52,856 nucleotides of DNA from Natronobiforma cellulositropha (GTDB lineage Archaea > Halobacteriota > Halobacteria > Halobacteriales > Natrialbaceae), in assembly GCF_025629245.1 (NCBI RefSeq), contig NZ_JANZXN010000004.1, positions 1 to 52,856 on the forward strand. The letters are read 5' to 3'. Positions 32,322-41,592 of this stretch are shown one piece after another. The notes beneath the pieces are model-generated. The model was given only the letters and a program-made list of their open reading frames with translations. It was not told the origin of the DNA and made no database searches. Positions within the stretch are counted from its first letter, which is position 1. Every line of letters begins with the position of its first letter. Made by a program: the position numbers and the translations under genes.

Positions 32322-35300
32322 CTACTGGAGAGACTTCGTTCAGGAGAGCGAAGAACACATCACAGAGCTGAATAACTCGTTGCTGGTGCTCGAGCGCTCG
32401 CCGACGGACACCGACGCGCTGACGTCGATCTTCCGGAGTGCCCACACGCTCAAAGGAAACTGTGGCGCGATGGGCCTGACGCGCGCGAGCGACCTCGCAC
32501 ACGCGATCGAAGACCTCCTCGACGCCGTCCGCTCGGACGAAGTCGAGGTGACACCCGCGCTCATGGACACGATCTTCCAGGGCGTCGACGCCCTCGAGCG
32601 GGCGATCGACGAGGCGGGAGCCCACGGCGAGGTCCGAACGGACCCGAGCGAGACGATCGAAGCGCTCAGAGCGCCGCTCGAGGGGACAGACCAGACTCCC
32701 GGCATCTCGAGACCGAGCGACGACGAACTCGAGTCGACGCTCGCGGGGTTCGAACCGCCGGCGGACGACGATCACGACACGTTCTTCGTGCGCCTGCTGA
32801 TCGACGAGACCGAGGGTGTGAACAACGGCCGACTGGTCGTCGACGCGCTGATCGACGCGTTCGACCTCCTCGGGACCGTGCCGTCGCGCGAGACGATCGA
32901 CAACGACGCGTACGGACACACGTTCGACGCCGTCTTCGGCAGTGCCGTCGACGAGACGGCTATCGCGGCCGCGCTCGAACCGGTCGATGCCGTCGACGCG
33001 TTCGAGATCGTCACCGTCACCGACCGGGTCGAACGACTCCAGCGCGAACGGGAGGCTGTCGACGACGCGCCCGACGACGGCGCATCAGAGACGCTCTCGA
33101 GCGACGACGCCCAGGAGCTGTCGGTCGAGGAACTGCTCGACGAGTTCACGGAGTTCGACGACCTCGACGCGATGGTCGAGGAAGTCGGCGACGTCAGCGC
33201 GTTCGACGACATGGGTGAAGCGGGTTCGTTCCACGACTTACTCGAGGGCACCGACGACGACATGTCCGGGTCGGAAGCGCCCGTAGACGAGGTCACGACG
33301 GACGAAGAGCCGGTCTCGAGTGACGAACCAGCAGGCGACGACGACGATGTCGTCGACGACGCCAGCGCGGTGTTCGCGGAGCTGAAAGCCGAAGTCGAGA
33401 TGGTCGGCTTCGACGAGTTGCAGGCCGAACTCGACGAACTCGAGTTCGACGAGTTCGACAGCGACGACGAGGTCGACATGGACGAACTCCTCGGTGACGA
33501 CGTCGACGTCAACGACAACTCGTTTCTCGACGTGGTCTCCGAGGCGGACACAGGCGACGCCGCCCTCGAGACCGACGACCACGACGGCGGGCAGCCGGAC
33601 GACGAGCCAGCCGGCGAGGAGACCGACCTCACCGTCGAGGAAACCGATGTCGACGAACCAGCCGAACCGCTCGAGACCGACGAGACCGTCAGCGACGAGG
33701 CGTTCGAAGCGCTGGCCGTCGACGAGGCGGAGGCGGCGGACGCGGACGCCGAGGTGGCCGACGCGGCCGCCGACGAGCAGGCGCTCGAGGACCTCTCGGC
33801 GCTCGACGGTGTCGACTTCGGCGACGGAGACGAACCGGACGAACCACCAACGGACGACGAGGTGGCGAGCGACGAGGTCCCAGCGGTAGACGACGAGTTC
33901 GGCGAGGTCGCCATCGACGAGACGTCGTTCGCGCCCGACCCGGTCGACGAGGAGGCGTTCGACGACTCACTCGAGATCGACGACGCGGACGCCTTCGCCT
34001 ACGAAGACGACGGGTTTGGTGACGGCGAGTTCGACGACGATGAGTTTGGTGACGACGGGTTCGACGACGGTGCGGACACCTTCGCCTACGAAGACGACGA
34101 GTTCGACGATCAGGCGTTCGACGAGTACGACTTCCAGGACGACGAGACGATCGCTGCAGCGGCCGACCTCGAGTGGGAGTCGTCGGCGTCCGAGGAACTC
34201 GAAGGCTTCGACGAGGAGTCGGCAGCGAGCGACGAGGAGACCGACGAGTCGGACGACGGTCTCGAGAGCGAACACGAACTGGTCATTCCGGACATCACGG
34301 TTCCGGAGGTGCCAGCGCGTGACGAACCCGAGCAACAGGCCGACCGGATCCAGTCGGTGCGCGTCGACGTCGAGCAGATCGACACGCTACTCAACCTCGT
34401 CGAGGGTCTCGTCACGAGCCGCGTCCGCCTCCGTCACGCGATCGAACAGGGCGACGACCTCTCGACGATCGACGCCGAACTCGACGGGCTCGAGGACATC
34501 ACTTCCGAGTTACAGGAGACGGTGATGGACGTCCGTCTCGTGCCGTTGCAGACGGTCGCCAACCGACTCCCGCGCGTGGTGCGCGACATCGCTCGAACCC
34601 AGGAGAAAGAGGTTGCGTTCGAACTCGTCGGCGAAGACGTCGAACTCGACCGCAGTATCCTCGACCGGATCGGCGACCCGCTGGTTCACCTGGTTCGGAA
34701 CGCAGTCGACCACGGAATCGAGTCGCCAGCCGAACGCGAGGCGCTCGAGAAGCCCCGCGAGGGGTCGGTCGAACTGCGGGCCAGTCGGGACCGCGACCGG
34801 GTGACGATCGAAGTCGAAGACGACGGCCGCGGACTGGACCCGGAACAGCTCCGGTCGGCCGCCGTCGAGGCCGACATCCTCACGGAGAACGAGGTGGCCG
34901 AACTCGACGACGACGAAGCACTCGAGTTGGTCTTCCACCCGGGACTGTCGACGGCGACGGAGGTGACCGACGTCAGCGGCCGCGGTGTCGGCATGGACGT
35001 CGTCAAACGGACGGTCGACGAACTCGACGGGACGGTCACCGTCGAGAGCACACCCGACGGCGGGACGACGGTGACGATGCGCCTCCCCGTGACGGTCGCC
35101 ATCGCAAACGTCCTGTTCGTCGAGTGCGGCGGCGAGGAGTTCGGTATTCCGACGAAAGTCGTCCACGACATCGAAGACGCCCACCGCGTCGAAACCGTCG
35201 ACGGACGCGCCGTACTCGTCTCCACTGCGGACGAGACGGACGACGAGGAATCCGATGCGGACGACGAAGAACTCGACGTGAACGACGAGAGAGAAGACGT

Positions 35301-35544
35301 TCCCGTCATCGACCTCGCAGCGGCCTTAGAGACACCGGGTCCGAGTCCGAACGGCGACGGGATGGTCGTGCGCATTCGCGACGAGATCCGACCGGTCGGG
35401 CTACACTGCAACGAGGTTCGAGGCCAACAGGAGGTCGTCATCAAGCCGTTCGAAGGCTTCATGAGCAACGTCCCCGGTCTCAGCGGAGCGACCGTCAGAG
35501 GACGCGGAGAGGTAGTCAACATTCTGGATGTGAATACACTATGA
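32314..35544 (+). CDS. cheA: Chemotaxis histidine kinase CheA with a very long acidic linker
   Basis: A 1076-residue kinase. HPt domain with phospho-acceptor H44 (RSAHTLKGNCG); a P2-like response-regulator binding region at about 150-245; an acidic, probably disordered linker at about 250-670; dimerisation/kinase domains from about 675 with HLVRNAVDHGIE (N box, about 792), DDGRGLD and GRGVGMDVV; a CheW-like domain at about 935-1076. The linker contains tandem motifs around 33985-34140 (FAYEDD twice, FGDGEFDDDEFGDDGF). A kinase this long is unusual; the linker may tether or phase-separate the array. Confidence 0.95.
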   Translation: MDDYWRDFVQESEEHITELNNSLLVLERSPTDTDALTSIFRSAHTLKGNCGAMGLTRASDLAHAIEDLLDAVRSDEVEVTPALMDTIFQGVDALERAIDEAGAHGEVRTDPSETIEALRAPLEGTDQTPGISRPSDDELESTLAGFEPPADDDHDTFFVRLLIDETEGVNNGRLVVDALIDAFDLLGTVPSRETIDNDAYGHTFDAVFGSAVDETAIAAALEPVDAVDAFEIVTVTDRVERLQREREAVDDAPDDGASETLSSDDAQELSVEELLDEFTEFDDLDAMVEEVGDVSAFDDMGEAGSFHDLLEGTDDDMSGSEAPVDEVTTDEEPVSSDEPAGDDDDVVDDASAVFAELKAEVEMVGFDELQAELDELEFDEFDSDDEVDMDELLGDDVDVNDNSFLDVVSEADTGDAALETDDHDGGQPDDEPAGEETDLTVEETDVDEPAEPLETDETVSDEAFEALAVDEAEAADADAEVADAAADEQALEDLSALDGVDFGDGDEPDEPPTDDEVASDEVPAVDDEFGEVAIDETSFAPDPVDEEAFDDSLEIDDADAFAYEDDGFGDGEFDDDEFGDDGFDDGADTFAYEDDEFDDQAFDEYDFQDDETIAAAADLEWESSASEELEGFDEESAASDEETDESDDGLESEHELVIPDITVPEVPARDEPEQQADRIQSVRVDVEQIDTLLNLVEGLVTSRVRLRHAIEQGDDLSTIDAELDGLEDITSELQETVMDVRLVPLQTVANRLPRVVRDIARTQEKEVAFELVGEDVELDRSILDRIGDPLVHLVRNAVDHGIESPAEREALEKPREGSVELRASRDRDRVTIEVEDDGRGLDPEQLRSAAVEADILTENEVAELDDDEALELVFHPGLSTATEVTDVSGRGVGMDVVKRTVDELDGTVTVESTPDGGTTVTMRLPVTVAIANVLFVECGGEEFGIPTKVVHDIEDAHRVETVDGRAVLVSTADETDDEESDADDEELDVNDEREDVPVIDLAAALETPGPSPNGDGMVVRIRDEIRPVGLHCNEVRGQQEVVIKPFEGFMSNVPGLSGATVRGRGEVVNILDVNTL

Positions 35545-35630
35545 ACACGATCAACAACGAACACGTACGCGAGCGCGACCAGCCGAACGACCACTCTGAC
35601 GCCGTCAGCACACGGAGGCGAGCGCGATGA
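35541..35630 (+). CDS. Possible 29-residue microprotein between cheA and cheC
   Basis: The frame reads MNTINNEHVRERDQP then NDHSDAVSTRRRAR. It starts with ATGA overlapping the cheA stop and ends with ATGA overlapping the cheC start, so it links both genes by coupled translation. Third-position GC is fairly high. It has a basic C-terminus. It could be a real small protein or a translated spacer that delivers ribosomes to cheC. Confidence 0.4.
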   Translation: MNTINNEHVRERDQPNDHSDAVSTRRRAR

Positions 35631-36232
35631 CGCTGATGGTAGACATTAGGAAGCTGAGTTTCATCAACGAGATGGCCAAAGTCGGCACGAACGGCGTCGC
35701 CGAGAACATGAGCAAGCTCACCGGTGAGGACGCACAGATGGAGGTGACGAAGACCAACTTCATCGACGTCGACGACATCAAGTCACAGCTCGAGCCCGGA
35801 AAGCGCGTCGGCGTCCGGGTGCGACTGCTCGATCCGCCACACGGCCACATCCTCATTCTCTTCCCCGAAGCGAGTGCGAAGAAGATCACCGCGCTCATGC
35901 TCAGAGACGTCGTCGACGACATGTCGAACGTCTCCGGGAAGATGGCCCGGAGCGCCGTCGAGGAGATGGGGAACATGATGGCCAGCGGCTTCATCGACGG
36001 CTGGGCCGACGTACTGGGACGGGCGATCGATATCGCCGCCCCCCAACTCGTCTACGCGCCCGCGGGCGACATCGTCGTCCGTACTGCCGGTCTCGGCGGC
36101 GACGACCTCGCGTTGTTCTTCGACTCGAGTCTGAACGTCCCGAGCTATCAGATTCAAGCCGAGATCTACGCGTTCCCGGACCTCCAGGAGTTCGTCGAGA
36201 TGGTCAACGGCATCGAAGTACACCCCGCATGA
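35627..36232 (+). CDS. cheC: CheC-family phosphatase
   Basis: A 201-residue CheC, which dephosphorylates CheY-P and can be stimulated by CheD. It has one active-site motif of the SxxxExxN type (ARSAVEEMGNMMASGFIDGWAD) followed by an APQLVYAP segment. The start is ATG 35627 in the ATGA overlap, or ATG 35636. It is coupled to the next gene by another ATGA. Confidence 0.92.
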   Translation: MTLMVDIRKLSFINEMAKVGTNGVAENMSKLTGEDAQMEVTKTNFIDVDDIKSQLEPGKRVGVRVRLLDPPHGHILILFPEASAKKITALMLRDVVDDMSNVSGKMARSAVEEMGNMMASGFIDGWADVLGRAIDIAAPQLVYAPAGDIVVRTAGLGGDDLALFFDSSLNVPSYQIQAEIYAFPDLQEFVEMVNGIEVHPA

Positions 36233-37476
36233 GACTCGACGTCAACGCACTCGGAACGTTCTATCGAATGGCCCGCGAGGGCGCGGGACTGGCCGCAGGT
36301 CGGCTGACCCGCATGACCGGTGTCGAAACCCAGGTTGGGATAACCAAACTCAACTTCATGCGCGGCACCGAGATCCGTCGTGACTTCGGTGACGGCACCG
36401 ACCGGGTCGGCGTCCGCGTCGAACTCAGCGGCGGTCTCGACGGCCACTCGGTCGTCGTCTTCGACCGGGAGAGCGCCCTCCGAATCGTCGAGACGCTCAT
36501 CAACGACGCCGAGACCGACGAGTTCGACGAGATGAACCGCTCGGCCGCGACCGAGGTCGGCAACATCATGAACAACGGCTTCGTCGACGGCTGGGCCGAC
36601 GTCTTAGAGACGGTCATCGACGTCTCGACGCCGGAGTTCATCGAAGGGACGACCGTCGACGCGTTCTTCGGTGACATCGACGAGGCACCGGACGACGACG
36701 ACCTCGCGTTGCTCTTTCACAGCAACATCAGCGCCATCGGCACCGAGATGGACATCGGCTTCAGCCACTACCTCTTTCCCCGACGCGAGTCGATGGCCCA
36801 GCTTCTCGAACAGCTCCGGACGAACGAAGGCATCGAGTACGACAAACTCGACGGCTTCGACCGGATGGCAGAACAGGGCGCAGAGGAGGTGGCCAAAACC
36901 GCCACGACGCTCACCGGCATCGACACCTCCGTCGAGATTCGCCGCCTCAACTTCGTCTCGCTCGAGGCGATTCCCGAGGCGGTGTCGAACGAGACGCTCG
37001 TCGGCGTCGCCTTCGAGTTCGACGGCACGCCGAGTGGCTACCTGGTGTTCCTCTTCGACGAGGCCTCGGCCCACGAGATCATCGACGCCATGGTACCGAT
37101 GAGTCCCGACGACGGTGACGACGAGTTCGGCGAGATGGGAAAGAGCGCCATCATGGAGCTCGGAAACATCATGGCCAGTGGCTTTCTCGACGGCTGGGCG
37201 AACGTCCTCGATACGACGATCGACCACTCGACGCCCGAGTTCATCCACGACATCGGCTCGGCGGCGATCGATCCCGTCATCATCCAACTCGGCGAGAGCC
37301 AGGACTTCGCGTTCGTCTTCGACACGGTCGTCGTCGCCGACGGACGGGAGTTCGACTGTGAAATCTACGCGATTCCCGACGAATCGGACCTCGAGCGGGC
37401 ACTGAACGACCTCGACGTCGACAAGATCGACGAGACGCCGACCACCGCAGAGTTCGGCGAGATAGAGAACACATGA
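36229..37476 (+). CDS. Tandem CheC-domain protein
   Basis: A 415-residue fusion of two CheC modules. Module one holds NRSAATEVGNIMNNGFVDGWAD (about 103-125) with STPEF; module two holds GKSAIMELGNIMASGFLDGWAN (about 303-325) with STPEF. Both retain the Glu and Asn needed for phosphatase activity. It probably regulates CheY-P or interacts with CheD. It is in the che operon with ATGA-type overlap on both sides. Confidence 0.9.
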   Translation: MRLDVNALGTFYRMAREGAGLAAGRLTRMTGVETQVGITKLNFMRGTEIRRDFGDGTDRVGVRVELSGGLDGHSVVVFDRESALRIVETLINDAETDEFDEMNRSAATEVGNIMNNGFVDGWADVLETVIDVSTPEFIEGTTVDAFFGDIDEAPDDDDLALLFHSNISAIGTEMDIGFSHYLFPRRESMAQLLEQLRTNEGIEYDKLDGFDRMAEQGAEEVAKTATTLTGIDTSVEIRRLNFVSLEAIPEAVSNETLVGVAFEFDGTPSGYLVFLFDEASAHEIIDAMVPMSPDDGDDEFGEMGKSAIMELGNIMASGFLDGWANVLDTTIDHSTPEFIHDIGSAAIDPVIIQLGESQDFAFVFDTVVVADGREFDCEIYAIPDESDLERALNDLDVDKIDETPTTAEFGEIENT

Positions 37477-37988
37477 AGACGTACGGCACAGAACCGGGCA
37501 TTCCAGACCCGGTCCAAGTCGGTATCTCCGAACTGGTCGTCACCGAAGGTGACGACACGCTCAAGTCCTACGGACTGGGGTCGTGTCTCGCCATCGCACT
37601 CTACGACCCGGATACGGAGATCGGCGGACTCGCACACATCATGTTGCCCAACGGCGACGAGATCGAAAACAGCGACGCGAAACCCGGAAAGTACGCCGAC
37701 ACGGCGATTCGCGCACTCTTACGGCGCATGGTCGAACGTGGCGCGAGTTACACCTCCGTCGAAGCGAAGATCACCGGCGGCAGCGACATGTTCGAGTTCG
37801 AGAGCTTCGGCGACGGCGTCGGCAAACGCAACACCGAAGCCGCAAAACGAGAACTCGAGAAACTCGGCGTCCCCATCGTCGCCGAAGACGTCGGCGGCAC
37901 CGAAGGGCGAACCGTCGAGTTCACACCAGGAACCGGAACGCTCACGATCAAAAAGGCCAACACCGACGCCGGAGTAACAGAGCTGTGA
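37473..37988 (+). CDS. cheD: Chemoreceptor glutamine deamidase CheD
   Basis: A 171-residue protein with the CheD catalytic cysteine in LGSCLAIALYDP (about residue 37) and histidine in GGLAHIMLPNG (about residue 55), followed by EAKITGGSDMF. It deamidates receptor glutamines and can bind CheC. It overlaps cheR (GTGA). Confidence 0.93.
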   Translation: MKTYGTEPGIPDPVQVGISELVVTEGDDTLKSYGLGSCLAIALYDPDTEIGGLAHIMLPNGDEIENSDAKPGKYADTAIRALLRRMVERGASYTSVEAKITGGSDMFEFESFGDGVGKRNTEAAKRELEKLGVPIVAEDVGGTEGRTVEFTPGTGTLTIKKANTDAGVTEL

Positions 37989-38833
37989 CCACGAGCCGTG
38001 ACCGCGGCCGAAACCGGCCGTCAGCGACGAGCGAAGACGACACCTTCACCACACTTCTCGAGTACATCGAACGCGAACTCTCGTTCGCGACCAGCCACTA
38101 CAACGACAGCTACCTCGACCGACGCATCACCTCACGGATGCGCCGTACCCGACTCGAGGACTACGACGCCTACCTCGAGCGGCTACAGTCGGACCCCGAA
38201 GAGCAAGCCGCGCTCCTCGACTCGATGAGCATCAACGTCACCGGCTTCTTCCGTAACCCCGACGTCTGGGACGGTATCCGTGACCTCCTGCGGACGCTCT
38301 CCGAGACCAACGACCGCATCCACGTCTGGAGCGCCGCCTGTGCGGACGGACGTGAACCCTACTCGCTCGCGATGGTCGCCCACGACGACCCCGAAATCGA
38401 CGAATCGAGCGTCCACGTCATCGCCACCGACATCAGCGCCGACGCCCTCGAGACCGCACGCAACGGCTACTACCAGGGGTCACGGACGATCGACCTGGGC
38501 GAACAACTCGAGTACTTACGCGAGTACGAACGGTACGTCGAACCACAGGAAGACGGCGGCTACCTCGTCAGCGACGCGATCAAACGAAACGTCACCTTCG
38601 ACCGCCACGACCTGATCAACGACGACGCCAAATCCGGGTTCGATCTCGTCATCTGTCGCAACCTCTTCATCTACATCGACAACGAGTACAAGAAGCCGAT
38701 CCTCGAGACCATCGCCGACTCGTTGCGCGACGACGGCTACCTCGTCATCGGCAAGGCCGAGACGATTCCCCCGATGCTCGAGTCTTCGTTCACCGTCCTC
38801 GATGGACGGCTACGGATTTACCAGCGAGGGTAG
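37985..38833 (+). CDS. cheR: Chemotaxis protein methyltransferase CheR
   Basis: A 282-residue SAM-dependent enzyme that methylates receptor glutamates. The start is GTG 37985 (MTTSRDRGRN) in the cheD overlap. It has the N-terminal helical domain, SINVTGFFRNPDVWD, the SAM-binding segment WSAACADGREPYSLAM and the C-terminal DLVICRNLFIYID. It is the last gene of the che operon and is convergent with htr across a 59-bp gap. Confidence 0.94.
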   Translation: MTTSRDRGRNRPSATSEDDTFTTLLEYIERELSFATSHYNDSYLDRRITSRMRRTRLEDYDAYLERLQSDPEEQAALLDSMSINVTGFFRNPDVWDGIRDLLRTLSETNDRIHVWSAACADGREPYSLAMVAHDDPEIDESSVHVIATDISADALETARNGYYQGSRTIDLGEQLEYLREYERYVEPQEDGGYLVSDAIKRNVTFDRHDLINDDAKSGFDLVICRNLFIYIDNEYKKPILETIADSLRDDGYLVIGKAETIPPMLESSFTVLDGRLRIYQRG

Positions 38834-38892
38834 CGACAACAGAGTAGCTGTGTTAGAGCCACCAGTGAGCCGTGGCGATCGCTCGAAACGCG

Positions 38893-41463
38893 TCAGTTCT
38901 GGTCGTCGCCGAAGGTGAAGACGTCCTCGACCTCTTCGATCTCGTCGTCGGTCTCCTCGGGAGGGATTTCGAACTCGATCTTATCGAACGCCTGGTCGAA
39001 CGCCTCGTCGAACTCCTCGTCGGCTAACGCTTCGTCCTCCAGCGACGCGTCCGCTGCGTCTCCGGACTCGTCTGCTGGGTCGTCGACCGGTTCGTCGACG
39101 CCTTCGAGGTCCCAGGCAGTCTCCTCGAGGAACGAGTCGATACCCTCGTCGACCGCCTCGTCCTCCCAGGCGTCGGTCTCGTCTTCGAGGGCCTCCTCGA
39201 GTGCGGCCGCGTCGACGTCCTCGTCGATCCCACCGAGAGCGATCGGTTCGTCCGGCGGTGCGCCAGCGTCCGTCTCGGTCTCCGCTGACGGGTCGTCGTC
39301 GGACGGCTCGTCCGAGATCGGCGGCGCGAGGTCGGTCCCGTCCTCCAGATCGGTGGGTGTCTCGAGGTCGACACCGTCATCGGGCGTGGTTTCCGCCGGG
39401 TCGGCGTCGTCAGCCGGGTCGGCTTCGGTGTCTACAGCAGCCGCCGGGTCGGCTTCGGCGTCGACGTCGTCGGCCGCGGGTGCAGGCTCTGCCTCCGTCG
39501 CGGAATCGTCGAGAGACGGCGAGTCGCTCGCCAGACTCACGTCGGTCGATCCCTGTGCGGTCGGCTCCTCGTCGCCTGCGTCCGATTCCGTCTCGTCGTC
39601 CAGCGGGACGGCAGCGTGCTCGGTGGTCGTCTCCTCAACACTGGAAGCGTCCGCGGCAGTGTCGTCCTCGGTATCGGCCGTCTCGAGATCGGAGTCCTCG
39701 ACCGTACCTGTCTCCTCCTCGTCCGTCACCGAGGACTCCTCCCACGCGTCGGTCACGTCGTCGTCCGCCTCGAGGTCGAAGTCGAACGACGGCGCCGACT
39801 CCGTGGCCGTCTCTTCGATGTCGGTCCCGAACGCGAAGTCGGCACCCGTGTCAGTGTCGATGTCGGTGTCGCTCGTCTCCTCCGGCGTCGACTCGAACGT
39901 GAGGACGTCCCGGTCGTCGGTGTCGTCCTCGAAGGCGAAGTGCGTATCGACGTCGGCGTCGGTCTCGAAGCGCTCGAGTGCCTCGGAGAGCGACGTCGCC
40001 TGTCTCGAGAGGTCGTTCGCACTCCGGGAGACCTCGAGCAGCGAGGCGGTCCCCTCCTCGGCGGCGGCCGCGACGGCGCGACTCTCCGTGCTGGTCCGTT
40101 CTGCGATCGTCGCCGCCTCGTCGACCATCGAGACGACCTCTTCGGTCGAGGCCGCCTGCTCTTCGCTGGCTGCGGAGATGTCCTGTACCCCGCTGTTGGT
40201 CCGTTCCGCGTAGGCTGCAATCTCGTCGAGTGCCTCGACGGCACGCTCGACCGAGTCCGTGTGTTCGGAGACCCGTGCCGAGGTCGTCTGCACCTCGGTC
40301 GCCGTCCGCTCGGTCTGGGCTTTGATCTGCTCGAGGCGGGCCTCGATGTCTTCGGCAGCCTGTTTGGTCTCTTCGGAGAGTTCCTTGACCTCCCCGGCGA
40401 CGACCGAGAAGCCCTCGCCCGAGGTGCCAGAGCGCGCAGCCTCGATGTTGGCGTTCAACGCGAGCATGTTGGTCTGCTCTGCGATCTCGGTAATGAACTC
40501 GGTCAGTTCGTCGATCTGTTGCATCTCGGCTTCGAGACGAGCGATTTCTGCGACCGCAGTCTCGGAGTCGGCTTCGACCTCCGACATGCCGTCGATCGCG
40601 TCCTGTGCCGCATCACGCCCGCGCTTGCCGGCGTCTGCGGTCTGTTCGGCGATGTCTGCGACCTCGTTCGAGGAGGCTGCGATCTCTTCGATGGTCGTCG
40701 AGAGACCGTTCATCTCGTAGTTCACCGACTCGAGGTTCGCGTGCTGGCGGTCGGCCTCCGCCGAGATGTCACGGACCGACTCGGCGACCGACGCGGAGGT
40801 GTCCTGCGCCTCCTCGGCGCTCGCGGTCACCTCCCTCGAGGCGGTCCCGACTTCGTTCGAGAACACGGTGAGTTGCTCGGTCGTCTCTTCGATTTCCGCG
40901 AGCATCTCGTTGAACTCCTCGGCGAAACCGACGAGCGCCTCGTCGTCCGTCGCCGGGTCCATCCGCACGGTGAAGTCGCCGTCGGCGCAGGCCCGGACGA
41001 CGCGGCGGTAGTCCTCGACGGTCTCTGCGACGGTCTCGGTCTCGCGGACGGCGTCAGCGCGGGCGCGTTCTGCCTCCGTCCGCGCATCAGTCGCACGCTC
41101 GAGTTGCGTACCGACGCTCTCGCGCATCGCATCGACGCGGTCGTAGAGCGTGCCGACTCCGTCGACGCGGCCGGTCTCGATCGGTCCGTCGAAGTCACCC
41201 TCCTCGAGTCGCGCCGTCTGCTCAGAGAGGTCACGGAGTGACCGGGAGGTGTTTCTCGCGAGCAGGCCGCCGACGAGCGCGACGATCAGGAGCGTCCCCC
41301 ACAGGGCGTAGATGCCGTAGGTGTACGACACCCCCTGGTGCTCGAGGGCGACGAACGTGATCGCAATGGCAGACAAACCGAGAACGAGCAACGCCAGCGT
41401 GAATTTCAACGCGTAGCGTTGTCGGATAAATTTTGGTATCACTCGACGAACCGGGCCTAACAT
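38893..41463 (-). CDS. Haloarchaeal transducer (methyl-accepting chemotaxis protein) with minimal ectodomain and long acidic tail
   Basis: An 856-residue Htr. Two transmembrane segments (about 19-40 and 51-69) enclose only about ten external residues, so it cannot hold an extracellular ligand domain. HAMP-like segments follow (about 70-200). The signalling domain (about 200-520) contains the hairpin tip EIAEQTNMLALNANIEAARSG and methylation helices. The tail (about 520-856) is acidic, low-complexity and ends DVFTFGDDQN. FAFEDD and FAFGTD also occur in the tail. It may sense membrane state or cytoplasmic signals. The C-terminal peptide could tether a partner. Confidence 0.93.
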   Translation of the reverse strand: MLGPVRRVIPKFIRQRYALKFTLALLVLGLSAIAITFVALEHQGVSYTYGIYALWGTLLIVALVGGLLARNTSRSLRDLSEQTARLEEGDFDGPIETGRVDGVGTLYDRVDAMRESVGTQLERATDARTEAERARADAVRETETVAETVEDYRRVVRACADGDFTVRMDPATDDEALVGFAEEFNEMLAEIEETTEQLTVFSNEVGTASREVTASAEEAQDTSASVAESVRDISAEADRQHANLESVNYEMNGLSTTIEEIAASSNEVADIAEQTADAGKRGRDAAQDAIDGMSEVEADSETAVAEIARLEAEMQQIDELTEFITEIAEQTNMLALNANIEAARSGTSGEGFSVVAGEVKELSEETKQAAEDIEARLEQIKAQTERTATEVQTTSARVSEHTDSVERAVEALDEIAAYAERTNSGVQDISAASEEQAASTEEVVSMVDEAATIAERTSTESRAVAAAAEEGTASLLEVSRSANDLSRQATSLSEALERFETDADVDTHFAFEDDTDDRDVLTFESTPEETSDTDIDTDTGADFAFGTDIEETATESAPSFDFDLEADDDVTDAWEESSVTDEEETGTVEDSDLETADTEDDTAADASSVEETTTEHAAVPLDDETESDAGDEEPTAQGSTDVSLASDSPSLDDSATEAEPAPAADDVDAEADPAAAVDTEADPADDADPAETTPDDGVDLETPTDLEDGTDLAPPISDEPSDDDPSAETETDAGAPPDEPIALGGIDEDVDAAALEEALEDETDAWEDEAVDEGIDSFLEETAWDLEGVDEPVDDPADESGDAADASLEDEALADEEFDEAFDQAFDKIEFEIPPEETDDEIEEVEDVFTFGDDQN

Positions 41464-41486
41464 ACCTCAGACACACTCACCGCCGA

Positions 41487-41494
41487 CAATAAAA
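41487..41494 (-). promoter_or_regulatory. TATA box of htr
   Basis: TTTTATTG on the minus strand, 24-31 bp before ATG 41463, fits a leaderless transcript. The remaining 129-bp divergent region to 41593 holds no other feature I can identify. Confidence 0.5.
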
Positions 41495-41592
41495 CCTCAC
41501 CTGCAGTTATCACTGTTGAGAACACTTCGATTCGGTGGACCGTCGGCCAGCACCGATCGATACATGTCACCGCCGCGAGTAGGTGGCTGACG

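Noticed and set aside
39616-41241. 541-codon open frame opposite the transducer gene
   Set aside because: Antisense of an Htr with clear motifs; no recognisable domain and typical shadow composition.
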